13,976 bases of DNA. Origin: Kiritimatiellia bacterium. GTDB taxonomy: Bacteria > Verrucomicrobiota > Kiritimatiellia > UBA8416 > JABMPJ01. The stretch's first letter is position 1, and each line of letters opens with the position of its first letter. A program made the position numbers and the translations under genes. The stretch spans positions 1 to 13,976 of the forward strand of contig JAOZSS010000016.1 of assembly GCA_029939545.1 (NCBI GenBank). Reading direction: 5' to 3'. Below the pieces are notes generated by a model. It worked only from the letters and a program-made list of their open reading frames with translations, was not told where the DNA came from and did no database searches. Positions 5,639 through 12,243 of this stretch are shown in pieces.

Positions 5639-7066
5639 TCAAACCTCGATGCCTGCGGCGGAGAGTCTGCGGTACAATTTCGGGCGACTGATACCCAACT
5701 TACGCGCCGCTTCAGATATGTTGCCGTCTGACAGGGCCAACGCCTTCCGGATAAGCAGGGCTTCCGCGTCGATCAGAGTCAAAGGGATGTCGTCCACCGT
5801 CAGGCCGCTTGTCGCAGAACGATGCGACACAGACACCGCGTCCCCATTGCAAGAGCCGTACAAGGCGGAAAACTGAAGGTGATCCGGAGCGATTTCTACG
5901 CCTTCACATTCAACGATGGCGTGTCCTATCACATTCCTCAGCTCTCGAATATTTCCGGGATACGAGTGTCTCATCAGGACATCCATGGCTTTAACGCCGA
6001 TTTCCGGGCAGGGAATTCCCGCTTCAGACGCCAGGGATTCCAAGAAATGTTGGACCAACAGGGGTATATCGTCGCGTCGCTCACGCAACGAGGGAAGCGA
6101 CAACGTATAGCCCGCAATCCTGAAAAACAGATCCTCGCGCAGCCCGCCGTCCGACAGCCGCTGTTCCAGGTCCACATTGGTGGCCGCCACGATGCGTACG
6201 TCGACATGCACCTCCTTTGTGCCGCCGACAGGCCGGATCAGTCCATCCTCGAGCACCCGCAAAAGCTTCGCCTGCATCATACTCGGCATGTCGCCGATCT
6301 CATCCAGGAAGAGCGTGCCGTTGTTGGCTTGAACAAAAGCGCCGGGTCGATCTGCCACGGCACCGGTGAAGGCACCCTTCACATGTCCGAACAGCGTGGA
6401 CTCGACGAGCTCTGAAGGGATAGCCGCACAGTTCACGGGAATAAACGGCCCATCGCTGCGCGGACCGCCATAGTGAATGGCCCGCGCCACCAATTCTTTT
6501 CCCGTCCCGCTCTCACCTCTGACAAGCACATTGATGGCTGCGGCACGGTGAATCTTCATGATCTGCTTCACCGTGTTCCGCATGGCTTTGGACTTCCCGA
6601 CAAACGCGTTGATCCCCCATCGTTTCGCGTCTTTGCCTGATAGCATAAGAACCTGATTGGCATACCTATCCCGTTCCAGAACCACCGCGCGATACTGAAT
6701 GGTTCGTTTGACTGTTGCGATGAGCTCCTCCGCGCCAACCGGTTTTTCGAAAAAGTCGTAGGCGCCTTTCTTGAGCGCCTGGATCGCCGTCTCTTTGTCC
6801 GCAGTGCCGGTGACCACAATGACCTCCGTTGACGGCTCCGCCTCTTTCACACGCTCCATGAGCGTAATACCGTCCATTTGCGGCATATCGATGTCCGTGA
6901 CAAGGACATCCACGGGGTGCTTCAGCAACGTCGGCAGACAGACCAAAGGGTCTGTGTATCCTGTCGCGATGCAGTCCAGTGGCTTCAGTGAAGTCACGAT
7001 CATATCCACGGTTGGCTGGTAATCATCCACAACAGCCACGCTGATCTTCCCTGCTGCATCTCCCAT
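5639..7066 (-). CDS. NtrC-family sigma-54-dependent response regulator
   Basis: A 475-residue protein with the complete three-part architecture. Receiver (about 8-125): acidic pair D14-D15, phosphoacceptor D58 in T-D-I-D-M-P, T86, K108-P. AAA+ sigma-54 interaction domain (about 150-385): Walker A G-E-S-G-T-G-K-E (184-191), the sigma-54-contacting loop G-A-F-T-G-A (231-236), Walker B L-F-L-D-E-I-G-D (252-259), and R-E-D-L-F-F-R near 310. C-terminal Fis-type helix-turn-helix (about 445-472): D-G-N-I-S-E-A-A-R-K-L-G-I-S-R. All catalytic motifs are intact. I chose the ATG at 7066 because G-A-A-G-G-T-G-G (7070-7077) precedes it and an upstream in-frame start would overlap the preceding gene heavily. 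It sits ten bases after that gene's stop and is last in the two-component operon, the usual position for an output regulator. The likely targets in this window are the sigma-54 promoters at 1072 and 4345 (inference). Confidence 0.95.
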   Translation of the reverse strand: MGDAAGKISVAVVDDYQPTVDMIVTSLKPLDCIATGYTDPLVCLPTLLKHPVDVLVTDIDMPQMDGITLMERVKEAEPSTEVIVVTGTADKETAIQALKKGAYDFFEKPVGAEELIATVKRTIQYRAVVLERDRYANQVLMLSGKDAKRWGINAFVGKSKAMRNTVKQIMKIHRAAAINVLVRGESGTGKELVARAIHYGGPRSDGPFIPVNCAAIPSELVESTLFGHVKGAFTGAVADRPGAFVQANNGTLFLDEIGDMPSMMQAKLLRVLEDGLIRPVGGTKEVHVDVRIVAATNVDLEQRLSDGGLREDLFFRIAGYTLSLPSLRERRDDIPLLVQHFLESLASEAGIPCPEIGVKAMDVLMRHSYPGNIRELRNVIGHAIVECEGVEIAPDHLQFSALYGSCNGDAVSVSHRSATSGLTVDDIPLTLIDAEALLIRKALALSDGNISEAARKLGISRPKLYRRLSAAGIEV

Positions 7067-7069
7067 AGT

Positions 7070-7077
7070 CCACCTTC
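7070..7077 (-). promoter_or_regulatory. Ribosome binding site that fixes the start of the NtrC-type gene
   Basis: On the minus strand GAAGGTGG lies three bases before the ATG at 7066 and touches the stop codon of the preceding gene (7077-7079). Its position supports the ATG at 7066 over an in-frame start 90 bases upstream. Confidence 0.6.
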
Positions 7078-7778
7078 TATATCTTGAGTATCCGTTTGTC
7101 CCATCGGGTCGTTTCGCCTTCAGGTCCAGATAGATACGCTTCTGTTCTATACGCACTGACGTTCTGTAGTCGTCCTAAGATATCGTTCACAGCTTCGACG
7201 GCACCATCACACAGGTCCATAAGCGCCTGCACTTTCGAGTCCCATTCCTTCCTCTTCATCATTTCAAGGCACATGGTGATTACAGCCATGGGTTGCCCCA
7301 GGTGATGGCATGCCGATCCGAGGCTTTCAATCATGACACGGTGCTGTTCGGCAATCAGCAGTGCCTGTCGCATTCTCACCTTCTCAACGGCATTCATAAT
7401 GGCACACTCCAGTGAGTCCGCACTGATGGCACCCTTGATCAGGTAGTCTGCGGCACCGTTCTTCATCGCTTGCACCGCCGTCCGTTCATCACCCTGTCCC
7501 GTTACCATGATAATGGCTAGATTCGCATTCTCATCAAGAAATCTGCGTATCCATTCGATACCCGTTTCACCCGGCATGCGATTGTCAAGCAGCATGCAGT
7601 TTACAGGCTCCTTCTTCAGCACGCTCATCGCCTCGTCACCGCATCCGGCCTCACGCACACGCGTCGGAAGTGACTCGCTGATAACCCACAGCAGTCGCTG
7701 TATGCTTTCCCTGAAGTCGGCATCGTCATCCACCACCAGCACATCGTATGTCCTATTCTCCGTCATCACGTTTCGCAC
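7077..7778 (-). CDS. Receiver protein with DHp-like domain but no ATPase domain
   Basis: A 233-residue protein, or 229 if it starts at the ATG at 7766 rather than the GTG at 7778; GAGGTG upstream fits the GTG. Residues about 11-135 are a receiver: D17-D18-D19 acid cluster, D65 in L-L-D-N-R-M-P, T94, and K115 (followed by Gly rather than the usual Pro). Residues about 146-205 look like the helical hairpin of a histidine-kinase dimerisation domain, with L-G-S-A-C-H158-H159-L-G-Q-P-M in place of the usual H-E-x-x-x-P. No N-box or glycine-rich ATP-binding boxes follow; the protein ends in Y-R-T-E-A-Y and I-L-K-I. It therefore cannot phosphorylate itself. A histidine-phosphotransfer or dimerisation role between kinases and the NtrC-type protein is a plausible inference. 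It lies between the single receiver gene (12 bases) and the sigma-54 activator gene (10 bases). Confidence 0.85.
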   Translation of the reverse strand: MRNVMTENRTYDVLVVDDDADFRESIQRLLWVISESLPTRVREAGCGDEAMSVLKKEPVNCMLLDNRMPGETGIEWIRRFLDENANLAIIMVTGQGDERTAVQAMKNGAADYLIKGAISADSLECAIMNAVEKVRMRQALLIAEQHRVMIESLGSACHHLGQPMAVITMCLEMMKRKEWDSKVQALMDLCDGAVEAVNDILGRLQNVSAYRTEAYLSGPEGETTRWDKRILKI

Positions 7779-7791
7779 CCCATTTCACACC

Positions 7792-8151
7792 TCACGCTCC
7801 ATCCTCTTCCATGATCGCCTTCAGCATCTCAGCCGAACAGGGCTTCTCGATCAGTCGATATCCCTCCGCAAGACAAGTTCGCACCTCCTCGCTCTCCAGA
7901 TTTCCGGAGAGAATGAAGCCGCTCGCTTCCGGGTGGAGCAGTCTGAGCGTCTTCAGCACCTCGATTCCGTTCATGCCCGGCATCTTCAGATCCGTCACTA
8001 CGATATCGAAAAGCCGCTCTTGCAAGTGAGCCACTGCATGCGCTCCACTTTCGGCAAATACTATATCCCACTCATCCCGCACGTCATTGAGCATACGCTT
8101 GATGCTCTGGAGCACGTAGTCGGAATCATCCACAAACAGAATACTCCTCAT
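7792..8151 (-). CDS. Single-domain response regulator (CheY-like)
   Basis: A 119-residue protein made up of one receiver domain: D9-D10 near the N-terminus (F-V-D-D-S), phosphoacceptor D54 in V-T-D-L-K-M-P-G-M-N-G, S82 at the switch Ser/Thr position, and K103-P. With no output domain it probably acts as a phosphate shuttle or sink, or binds a partner directly. The ATG at 8151 is preceded by GGAGGAG two bases upstream. The gene begins inside the end of the membrane kinase gene (26-base overlap, different frame), implying translational coupling, so its natural partner is likely that kinase. Confidence 0.92.
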   Translation of the reverse strand: MRSILFVDDSDYVLQSIKRMLNDVRDEWDIVFAESGAHAVAHLQERLFDIVVTDLKMPGMNGIEVLKTLRLLHPEASGFILSGNLESEEVRTCLAEGYRLIEKPCSAEMLKAIMEEDGA

Positions 8152-9373
8152 GACTCCTCCCTTCCGACCTCAGCCCCCCTCGCTTCAGCGGAAGCCTGAC
8201 CGTAAATGTTGTTCCTTTCCCTTGCGCCGTGCGAAAGGTCAGTCGCCCACCGTGTCGGGTCACGACGGACGAATGTGCAAAGGACAAGCCCTGCCCCATT
8301 CCCGACGGGAGCTCTTTCGTGCTAAAAAAGGGATCAAAGATCTTCTCGTGCAGATGTTCAGGTATCCCCGCTCCGGTATCCGTCACCAAAATCACAACCG
8401 CCTCGTCTTCGCGACGCGTGGTGACGGTGATCTTTCCGATACCCTCTCGTTGCGTTCCCCGAAGGGTCTCAGTGGCTTGAGCGGCATTAACAATCAGATT
8501 GATCACCACTTGCTTGATTTCAGAGGGATAGCAGGAAACAGCAGGGAGGTCTGGATCGAGCCGTGTCTCCAGTTCCGACGCATACTTCCATTCGTTGCGC
8601 GAAAGGGCAATCGCACTCTCGATGACCTCGTTAATCTCCACGGAGGCCCTCTCGCTGTTTTCCTGTCCCTGGGCGAAGTCCCGCATCGCTTTCAAAATTT
8701 TGGCCACACGTTCGACGCCTTCCTGGCACTGCCTTGCCGCCTTTGCCGTTTCCTCACGCAGGAAGCCCAGCCGGGCTTCATCATCCGCCTTCTTCCGGTC
8801 GGTCTCCATCATCGCGAATGTTTCACGACATGCCTTGTCAAGAAATTGCACGTTGTTGCTGATGAACTGCAAAGGAGTGCTGATCTCGTGAGAGATCCCG
8901 GAAGCCAACGTACCGATCGCCTCCAGCTTCCGCGCCTGAAACAGTTCATCTTCGAGTCTTGTTTTCTGCACCTCCATGGTCTTGAGTTCCTTACGGAGCT
9001 GCGTGAGAACCAGGTTCAGGCAGTTCTCAATGGCCGAGATATCATCCTCTCCACGAATGAGATCAATCTTGTCGGGCAACTCGCCCTGCACCATTTGCTC
9101 CAGATACACGCGAAGCTTCATAATCGTCCTCGGGTAGCGGCTTTGCACCACATAGCCGATGATCACGGAAAGCCCGACCCCGAAGAACAGGATACACCAC
9201 TCCCGGACCGTAAACCCGGCAAGCCCGGTATCGCTGACCCGAAGATAGATCAGAGACAGGAGAGGAATCAGCGAAATCAGCGCCATCCCCACCGCAAAAT
9301 ACACGCGCGCCCCGCAACGGGCCTGCGCTCCTGTCTTCATCTTATCCTTCACACGCTCTCCCTCTTTACCCAT
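8126..9373 (-). CDS. Membrane-bound sensor histidine kinase
   Basis: A 415-residue protein. Two membrane helices at about residues 23-46 and 58-77 flank a very short external loop of about 12 residues, so ligand sensing, if any, is likely within the membrane or by the cytoplasmic side. Residues about 78-130 resemble a HAMP linker (E-D-D-I-S-A-I-E-N), followed by a coiled coil. The DHp H-box is S-G-I-S-H162-E-I-S-T-P. The ATPase domain shows the N-box N292-L-I-V-N-A-A-Q-A, G1 D332-T-G-A-G-I-P, F-box F-D-P-F-F-S-T-K and G2 G-M-G-Q-G-L. All motifs for autophosphorylation are present. The DHp region has a longer than usual second helix segment (about 180-230). The ATG at 9373 overlaps the upstream TGA by one base (TGATG), so translation is probably coupled; no good ribosome site precedes it. 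An internal Met 12 with AAGGATAAG upstream is an alternative start. Confidence 0.93.
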   Translation of the reverse strand: MGKEGERVKDKMKTGAQARCGARVYFAVGMALISLIPLLSLIYLRVSDTGLAGFTVREWCILFFGVGLSVIIGYVVQSRYPRTIMKLRVYLEQMVQGELPDKIDLIRGEDDISAIENCLNLVLTQLRKELKTMEVQKTRLEDELFQARKLEAIGTLASGISHEISTPLQFISNNVQFLDKACRETFAMMETDRKKADDEARLGFLREETAKAARQCQEGVERVAKILKAMRDFAQGQENSERASVEINEVIESAIALSRNEWKYASELETRLDPDLPAVSCYPSEIKQVVINLIVNAAQATETLRGTQREGIGKITVTTRREDEAVVILVTDTGAGIPEHLHEKIFDPFFSTKELPSGMGQGLSFAHSSVVTRHGGRLTFRTAQGKGTTFTVRLPLKRGGLRSEGRSHEEYSVCG

Positions 9374-11004
9374 CAACACACACACTCACAGTCGTTGCCC
9401 TGTGTCATCACTTTGTCGACTGCCGCTAGAAGCTCATCCTGAGTAATCGGTTTTGCCAACAACTCGTCCACATCCTCGGGTCGCTCAGATTCGGCTTTCA
9501 TCAGGTTGCCAAAGCCGGTCAACATGATCACCGTCGCGTCGGGTTGCAGACGCTTCACCTCCCGGGCCATCTCATCTCCTCCTATTCCCGGCATGGCTCT
9601 ATCGGTGATCACCAGACCGAACCGCTCCGTCTCGAGTTTCCCGATCGCCTCCTCAGCACTGCATGCATGCGTGACACTGTGGCCCGCATCCGAGAGATAC
9701 GTTTCAATCAGTATTCGCGACATCTTCTCGTCATCCACACAGAGTACATGCAACGGGTCGGCCCCGCGCGCCGACTTCGCCGGGCTGTCTACCGCCTGCT
9801 GGGTTTGAGCTGGTCTGCTCAGGGGAAGACGCACCGTCATAGTCGTCCCCTCTCCCTCCTCGCTCCGAACCTCCATCTCTCCCCCGTGGCGTTTGATTAT
9901 TCCGTGACACAGCGATAGTCCCAATCCCGTGCCGTGCTCTTTCTTGGTCGTGAAGAACGGTTCCAGACAATGGATGAGCGTCTCGGGAGTCATGCCTGTT
10001 CCGCCATCGCCCACTTCAATCGTAGCCCATTCTGTGTCGGACCTGCCGCTGAACCGGAGAACACCCCCCTCCGGCATGGCATCCACGGCATTGATAACGA
10101 GATTCATGAAGACCTCGCACAGTTGCGACTCGTTGGCTTCAAGGATCGGAAACTCGGGAAGATCGCACTCTACATCTATCGGCCTGCCATGCGCTTGCGC
10201 CTGCGATCTCCATCGCGGTTCACTCAGTTCGAGTACATGCTTAATCAGTCTGTTCAGATTCACCACGGTCGTCTCCAGGTCGCTTGGCGGGGCATAGAAC
10301 TCCCGTAGCCTTCTGACGATCTCCCTGGCATCCCGCGCGGCCGCATTGATCGTCTCGAGGTACTCAGGCAGGTCGGCGTTGTCGCCCAACATGTCGTGAT
10401 GGGTCAGAAGAAAGTCGGAAAACCCCAGTATCGGCATGAGCACATTATTAAAATCATGACTGATCCCGCTTGCCATTTGCCCCAACGCGCTCAAACGCTC
10501 GTTCTGAACGACCTGCTGCTGAGTCTGCGTCAGCGTCTCGATAGACTCCTTCAATCGCCTATTGGTTTCGCTCAATTCCGCAGTCCGGTCCTCAACCAAA
10601 CGCTCCAACTCCTTCTGATACTGACGGTTCTGCTCCTCCAGATCCTTGACACGTACCGCATGTCTTACGGATCTGAGAATCGCATTCTTGCTTACCGGTT
10701 TTGTAAGGTAGTCGGCCGCCCGGGCACGTACCGCCTCGGTCGACGTTTCTACAGTCGGCTCGCCGGTCATCATGATGACTTGCACATGCGGTGCCGCTTC
10801 CCGGATAAAGTGCAGAAGATCCACTCCTGAAATCCTCGGAAGCACGATGTCAGACACCACCACATCGAATACGCGCTCCTGCAAGAGCGTCTTTGCCGCT
10901 TCAGCATCCTTCGCGACCTCTACCTCGTATCCATCCCCGCGCAGGAACTCGCCAAGCGTAGCGCGAATGCTCTGTTCATCATCCACCAACAATACACTGG
11001 ACAT
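9373..11004 (-). CDS. Hybrid histidine kinase, REC-HisKA-HATPase-REC
   Basis: A 543-residue cytoplasmic protein without membrane segments. First receiver about 1-118: D8-D9, phosphoacceptor D52, T80, K102-P. Coiled coil about 118-170 (E-L-E-R-L-V-E-D-R-T-A-E-L). DHp with H183 in S-G-I-S-H-D-F-N-N. ATPase domain with N301/N305 N-box, G1 D333-G-G-T-G-M, L-E-P-F-F-T-T-K and G-T-G-L-G-L. Second receiver about 416-535: D424-D425, D468 in I-T-D-R-A-M-P, T496, K518-P. The kinase can receive phosphate at its N-terminal receiver and pass it to its C-terminal one. The C-terminal C-E-C-V-C comes from a GT-rich stretch next to the stop. The ATG at 11004 overlaps the preceding TAA by one base, with GGGAGGTG just upstream. 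Confidence 0.93.
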   Translation of the reverse strand: MSSVLLVDDEQSIRATLGEFLRGDGYEVEVAKDAEAAKTLLQERVFDVVVSDIVLPRISGVDLLHFIREAAPHVQVIMMTGEPTVETSTEAVRARAADYLTKPVSKNAILRSVRHAVRVKDLEEQNRQYQKELERLVEDRTAELSETNRRLKESIETLTQTQQQVVQNERLSALGQMASGISHDFNNVLMPILGFSDFLLTHHDMLGDNADLPEYLETINAAARDAREIVRRLREFYAPPSDLETTVVNLNRLIKHVLELSEPRWRSQAQAHGRPIDVECDLPEFPILEANESQLCEVFMNLVINAVDAMPEGGVLRFSGRSDTEWATIEVGDGGTGMTPETLIHCLEPFFTTKKEHGTGLGLSLCHGIIKRHGGEMEVRSEEGEGTTMTVRLPLSRPAQTQQAVDSPAKSARGADPLHVLCVDDEKMSRILIETYLSDAGHSVTHACSAEEAIGKLETERFGLVITDRAMPGIGGDEMAREVKRLQPDATVIMLTGFGNLMKAESERPEDVDELLAKPITQDELLAAVDKVMTQGNDCECVC

Positions 11005-12200
11005 TACACACCTCCCTCAGACCGATCCACGGGAAGATCCAGATGGAAGCGTGTGCCATCGCCAGGTTCGCTTTCCACCCGCAGGCGTCCCTCGTGCTCC
11101 GTCACAATTCCGTGGCTGACCGAAAGGCCCAGCCCCGTTCCCTCATCCTTCGGCTTGGTCGTAAAGAAGGGATCGAACATTCGCTCCTTCACCTCCGGCT
11201 CAATACCGCATCCATGGTCCTCCACCGTCAGGCGCATCCATTCTCCCTCATCATCCCTGATCGGCCTGGCTGTCACATTGATAACCGCATCCGCACTGTA
11301 ATTCGGATAGCGCACTTCCAGAGCATCGCAGGCATTCGTCACCAGGTTCATCAGCACCTGCCGGATCTGCTGCTTGCGGCAACGGATCAGAGGCAAGTCT
11401 TCAGATACATCGACATGGAGCGTAATCTGGTCACGACGAATGAGAGAGCGAGTCAGCGAAAGCGCCGATTCGACAATATCACACAGCCGCGCCAGACTGT
11501 ACGCCTGCCCTTCCTCTCTGGAGAAGGAGAGCAGGTCATGCACAATCGCGACTACCCGTTCGCTTTCCTTAATAATTTCCCCGGCAAATTCCGACAGCGT
11601 AGCATTGCCCTCTCCAAACTTATCGATGATCAACTGCGCGTAATTCATGATCCCGTTGACCGGATTGTTGATCTCGTGGGCCACACCGCCGGCCAGCGTG
11701 CCCATGGATTCGAGCTTTTGGGACTGACGGAGTCTGATCTCCATCTTCTTGCTCTCCGTGATATCCGCAATCAACGCCTTCAGATACACATTCGTATCGC
11801 GCAATTGGTCCTCGGAGTGCTTGATTCGCAACATCACTCTAATCTTGGCCATCAGTTCGCTGTAGTCCATGGGCCTCGTGAGAAAATCGTCGGCACCGGC
11901 GTCGAGCCCTTCCGTCTTCAACTGTGCGGACGCCTCGTGTCCGGTAATAAGAATGACAGGAAGATGGGCGATCGATGGATCCGCCTTCATCCGTCGGCAC
12001 ATCTCAATACCGTCTACATCGGGCATCTGCACATCAAGAAGCACCCCGTCAATATCGCCCTTACGGAGCCGCTCCAATCCCTCTTGGGCGCTGCCCGCCG
12101 AGACCATACGGCAGTCCGGCAGATGAGCGGCTATCACTTGATCGATCACATGCACGTTGCGCGGTTTATCATCAACGACCAGAATCGTGGATATTTCCAT
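11004..12200 (-). CDS. Receiver-linked histidine kinase, REC-HisKA-HATPase
   Basis: A 398-residue protein from the ATG at 12200; GGGAGG six bases upstream decides this over the frame's longer start at 12257 and over the ATG at 12206, which abuts the ribosome site. Receiver about 1-125: D10-D11, phosphoacceptor D56 in L-L-D-V-Q-M-P, T86, and R109 where lysine is normal (L-T-R-P). A coiled-coil/PAS-edge linker (I-A-D-I-T-E-S-K-K) leads to the DHp with H175 in G-V-A-H-E-I-N-N-P. ATPase domain: N285-L-V-T-N289-A, G1 D328-H-G-C-G-I, F-D-P-F-F-T-T-K, and G-T-G-L-G-L near 354. No membrane segment. The kinase is complete; the receiver's missing lysine may weaken phosphorylation signalling. It ends one base into the next gene. 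Confidence 0.93.
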   Translation of the reverse strand: MEISTILVVDDKPRNVHVIDQVIAAHLPDCRMVSAGSAQEGLERLRKGDIDGVLLDVQMPDVDGIEMCRRMKADPSIAHLPVILITGHEASAQLKTEGLDAGADDFLTRPMDYSELMAKIRVMLRIKHSEDQLRDTNVYLKALIADITESKKMEIRLRQSQKLESMGTLAGGVAHEINNPVNGIMNYAQLIIDKFGEGNATLSEFAGEIIKESERVVAIVHDLLSFSREEGQAYSLARLCDIVESALSLTRSLIRRDQITLHVDVSEDLPLIRCRKQQIRQVLMNLVTNACDALEVRYPNYSADAVINVTARPIRDDEGEWMRLTVEDHGCGIEPEVKERMFDPFFTTKPKDEGTGLGLSVSHGIVTEHEGRLRVESEPGDGTRFHLDLPVDRSEGGV

Positions 12201-12206
12201 CGTCAT

Positions 12207-12212
12207 CCTCCC
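12207..12212 (-). promoter_or_regulatory. Ribosome binding site deciding the start at 12200
   Basis: On the minus strand GGGAGG is followed by six bases and the ATG at 12200. The alternative ATG at 12206 begins directly after it, too close for initiation. Confidence 0.65.
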
Positions 12213-12243
12213 TGCCTGTCCTAGCCTTCTTCGCCCTTCCGCC

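Noticed and set aside
8150..9442. 430-codon open frame on the plus strand
   Set aside because: Antisense to the membrane histidine kinase, whose motifs are complete; low-complexity His/Arg-rich translation without domains.
11043..12224. 393-codon open frame on the plus strand
   Set aside because: Antisense shadow of the REC-kinase gene, with no motif of its own.
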